From Bacteroidota bacterium (GTDB taxonomy: Bacteria > Bacteroidota > Bacteroidia > Bacteroidales > UBA10428): a DNA stretch of 5,471 bases. The position numbers and the translations under genes were made by a program. The notes below the pieces were generated by a model that worked only from the letters and a program-made list of their open reading frames with translations, was not told the origin of the DNA and ran no database searches. Positions within the stretch are counted from its first letter, which is position 1. Each line of letters starts with the position of its first letter. The stretch covers positions 1 through 5,471 of the forward strand of contig JAGDMB010000198.1 in the NCBI GenBank assembly GCA_017860375.1. Reading direction: 5' to 3'. Shown piece after piece: positions 5,059-5,471 of this stretch.

Positions 5059-5471
5059 ATGACGGAAAGGATTGATCAGACCATCGGTTTCCTGAAATCG
5101 AAAGGCATTGCTTCACCGGAAATCGGAATTGTGCTGGGTACCGGCCTGGGAAAGTTTGGGAACGGGATTAACCTTATGCAGACCCTCGATTACAAACAGA
5201 TTCCGAATTTTCCGGAAGCCACCGTGGAATCTCACCACGGAAAGTTGCTTTTTGGTGAAATGCACGGGAAGAAAGTGCTGGCCATGCAGGGAAGATTTCA
5301 TTATTATGAGGGCTATTCCTTGCAACAGGTTACCTTTCCCATCCGCGCCATGAGGCTTCTTGGTATCCGGTACCTGTTGCTGTCGAATGCGGCCGGTGCA
5401 CTCAACCTCAACTTTAAAAAGGGGAACCTGATGCTCATTGAGGACCATATCAGTTTTCTGCCCGATAATCC
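5059..5471 (+). CDS. punA: Purine nucleoside phosphorylase, trimeric type, N-terminal half (partial)
   Basis: The gene runs off the right edge after 137 codons, about half of the usual 270 or so residues. The enzyme cleaves purine (deoxy)nucleosides with phosphate to the free base and (deoxy)ribose-1-phosphate in cytoplasmic purine salvage. Visible signatures are the phosphate-binding loop GIVLGTGLG (residues 23-31), ESHHGKLLFGEMHGKKV (57-73), the phosphate/ribose motif GRFHYYEGY (78-86, with R79, H81 and E84), and SNAAGALN (109-116) followed by LMLIEDHISF, all in the order found in the PunA/mammalian-type family and not the hexameric DeoD type. The base-binding Glu and Asn lie beyond the window. 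The ATG at 5059 is preceded by an A-rich leader without a Shine-Dalgarno site, normal for Bacteroidota. The gene is divergent from the kinase operon. The sequence gives no sign that the two are functionally linked. Confidence 0.95.
   Translation, partial: MTERIDQTIGFLKSKGIASPEIGIVLGTGLGKFGNGINLMQTLDYKQIPNFPEATVESHHGKLLFGEMHGKKVLAMQGRFHYYEGYSLQQVTFPIRAMRLLGIRYLLLSNAAGALNLNFKKGNLMLIEDHISFLPDN

Noticed and set aside
5113..5448. A 111-codon minus-strand open frame opposite the phosphorylase
   Set aside because: The plus strand encodes an unmistakable purine nucleoside phosphorylase here, so the antisense frame is a by-product.

Overview
The window looks like a chromosomal segment of a Bacteroidota bacterium, probably of the Bacteroidales type. 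The reasons are a periplasmic-TPR sensor kinase of the kind that lineage uses heavily, A-rich leaders in place of clear Shine-Dalgarno sites, a perfect TAnnTTTG promoter element, and a short GATTTGAT-type minisatellite between genes. This placement rests on sequence style, not on a database match.

Layout. Bases 3-194 (+) are the C-terminal end of an aminoacyl-tRNA synthetase, best read as tryptophanyl-tRNA synthetase. Bases 195-488 hold no gene. They carry an octamer tandem array starting two bases after the trpS stop, a decayed second block, and a strong intrinsic terminator oriented for the minus strand. Three minus-strand genes follow, transcribed right to left. The first is a 750-residue TPR sensor histidine kinase (2575-4827). 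The second is a 402-residue protein with a receiver domain fused to a second histidine kinase (1370-2578), overlapping the first by 4 bases (ATGA). The third is a 236-residue exported protein of unknown function (489-1199), 170 bases downstream. The terminator at 382-411 would end this unit. A 231-base divergent intergenic region (4828-5058) contains several palindromes near the kinase start and a candidate promoter for the last gene, the N-terminal half of a trimeric-type purine nucleoside phosphorylase (5059 to the window edge, +).

How the genes may work together. The first kinase has an extracytoplasmic TPR sensor region, one membrane segment, a kinase core and an extra helical tail. That tail resembles the domain that follows the receiver in many hybrid kinases, yet this protein has no receiver. 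The receiver sits in the translationally coupled downstream gene, at the front of a soluble second kinase. The simplest model is a hybrid kinase divided between two polypeptides, passing phosphate from the TPR kinase His422 to Asp61 of the second protein and so controlling the second kinase. No DNA-binding or enzymatic output protein is encoded in the window, so the final target is unknown. The exported third protein may be a sensed component, an accessory factor or simply a neighbour. trpS and the phosphorylase are housekeeping genes flanking the signalling cassette.

Nothing here is clearly a wholly new system. The most unusual points are the divided kinase architecture, the non-standard residues at two phosphotransfer sites, and the palindrome cluster at the operon start.
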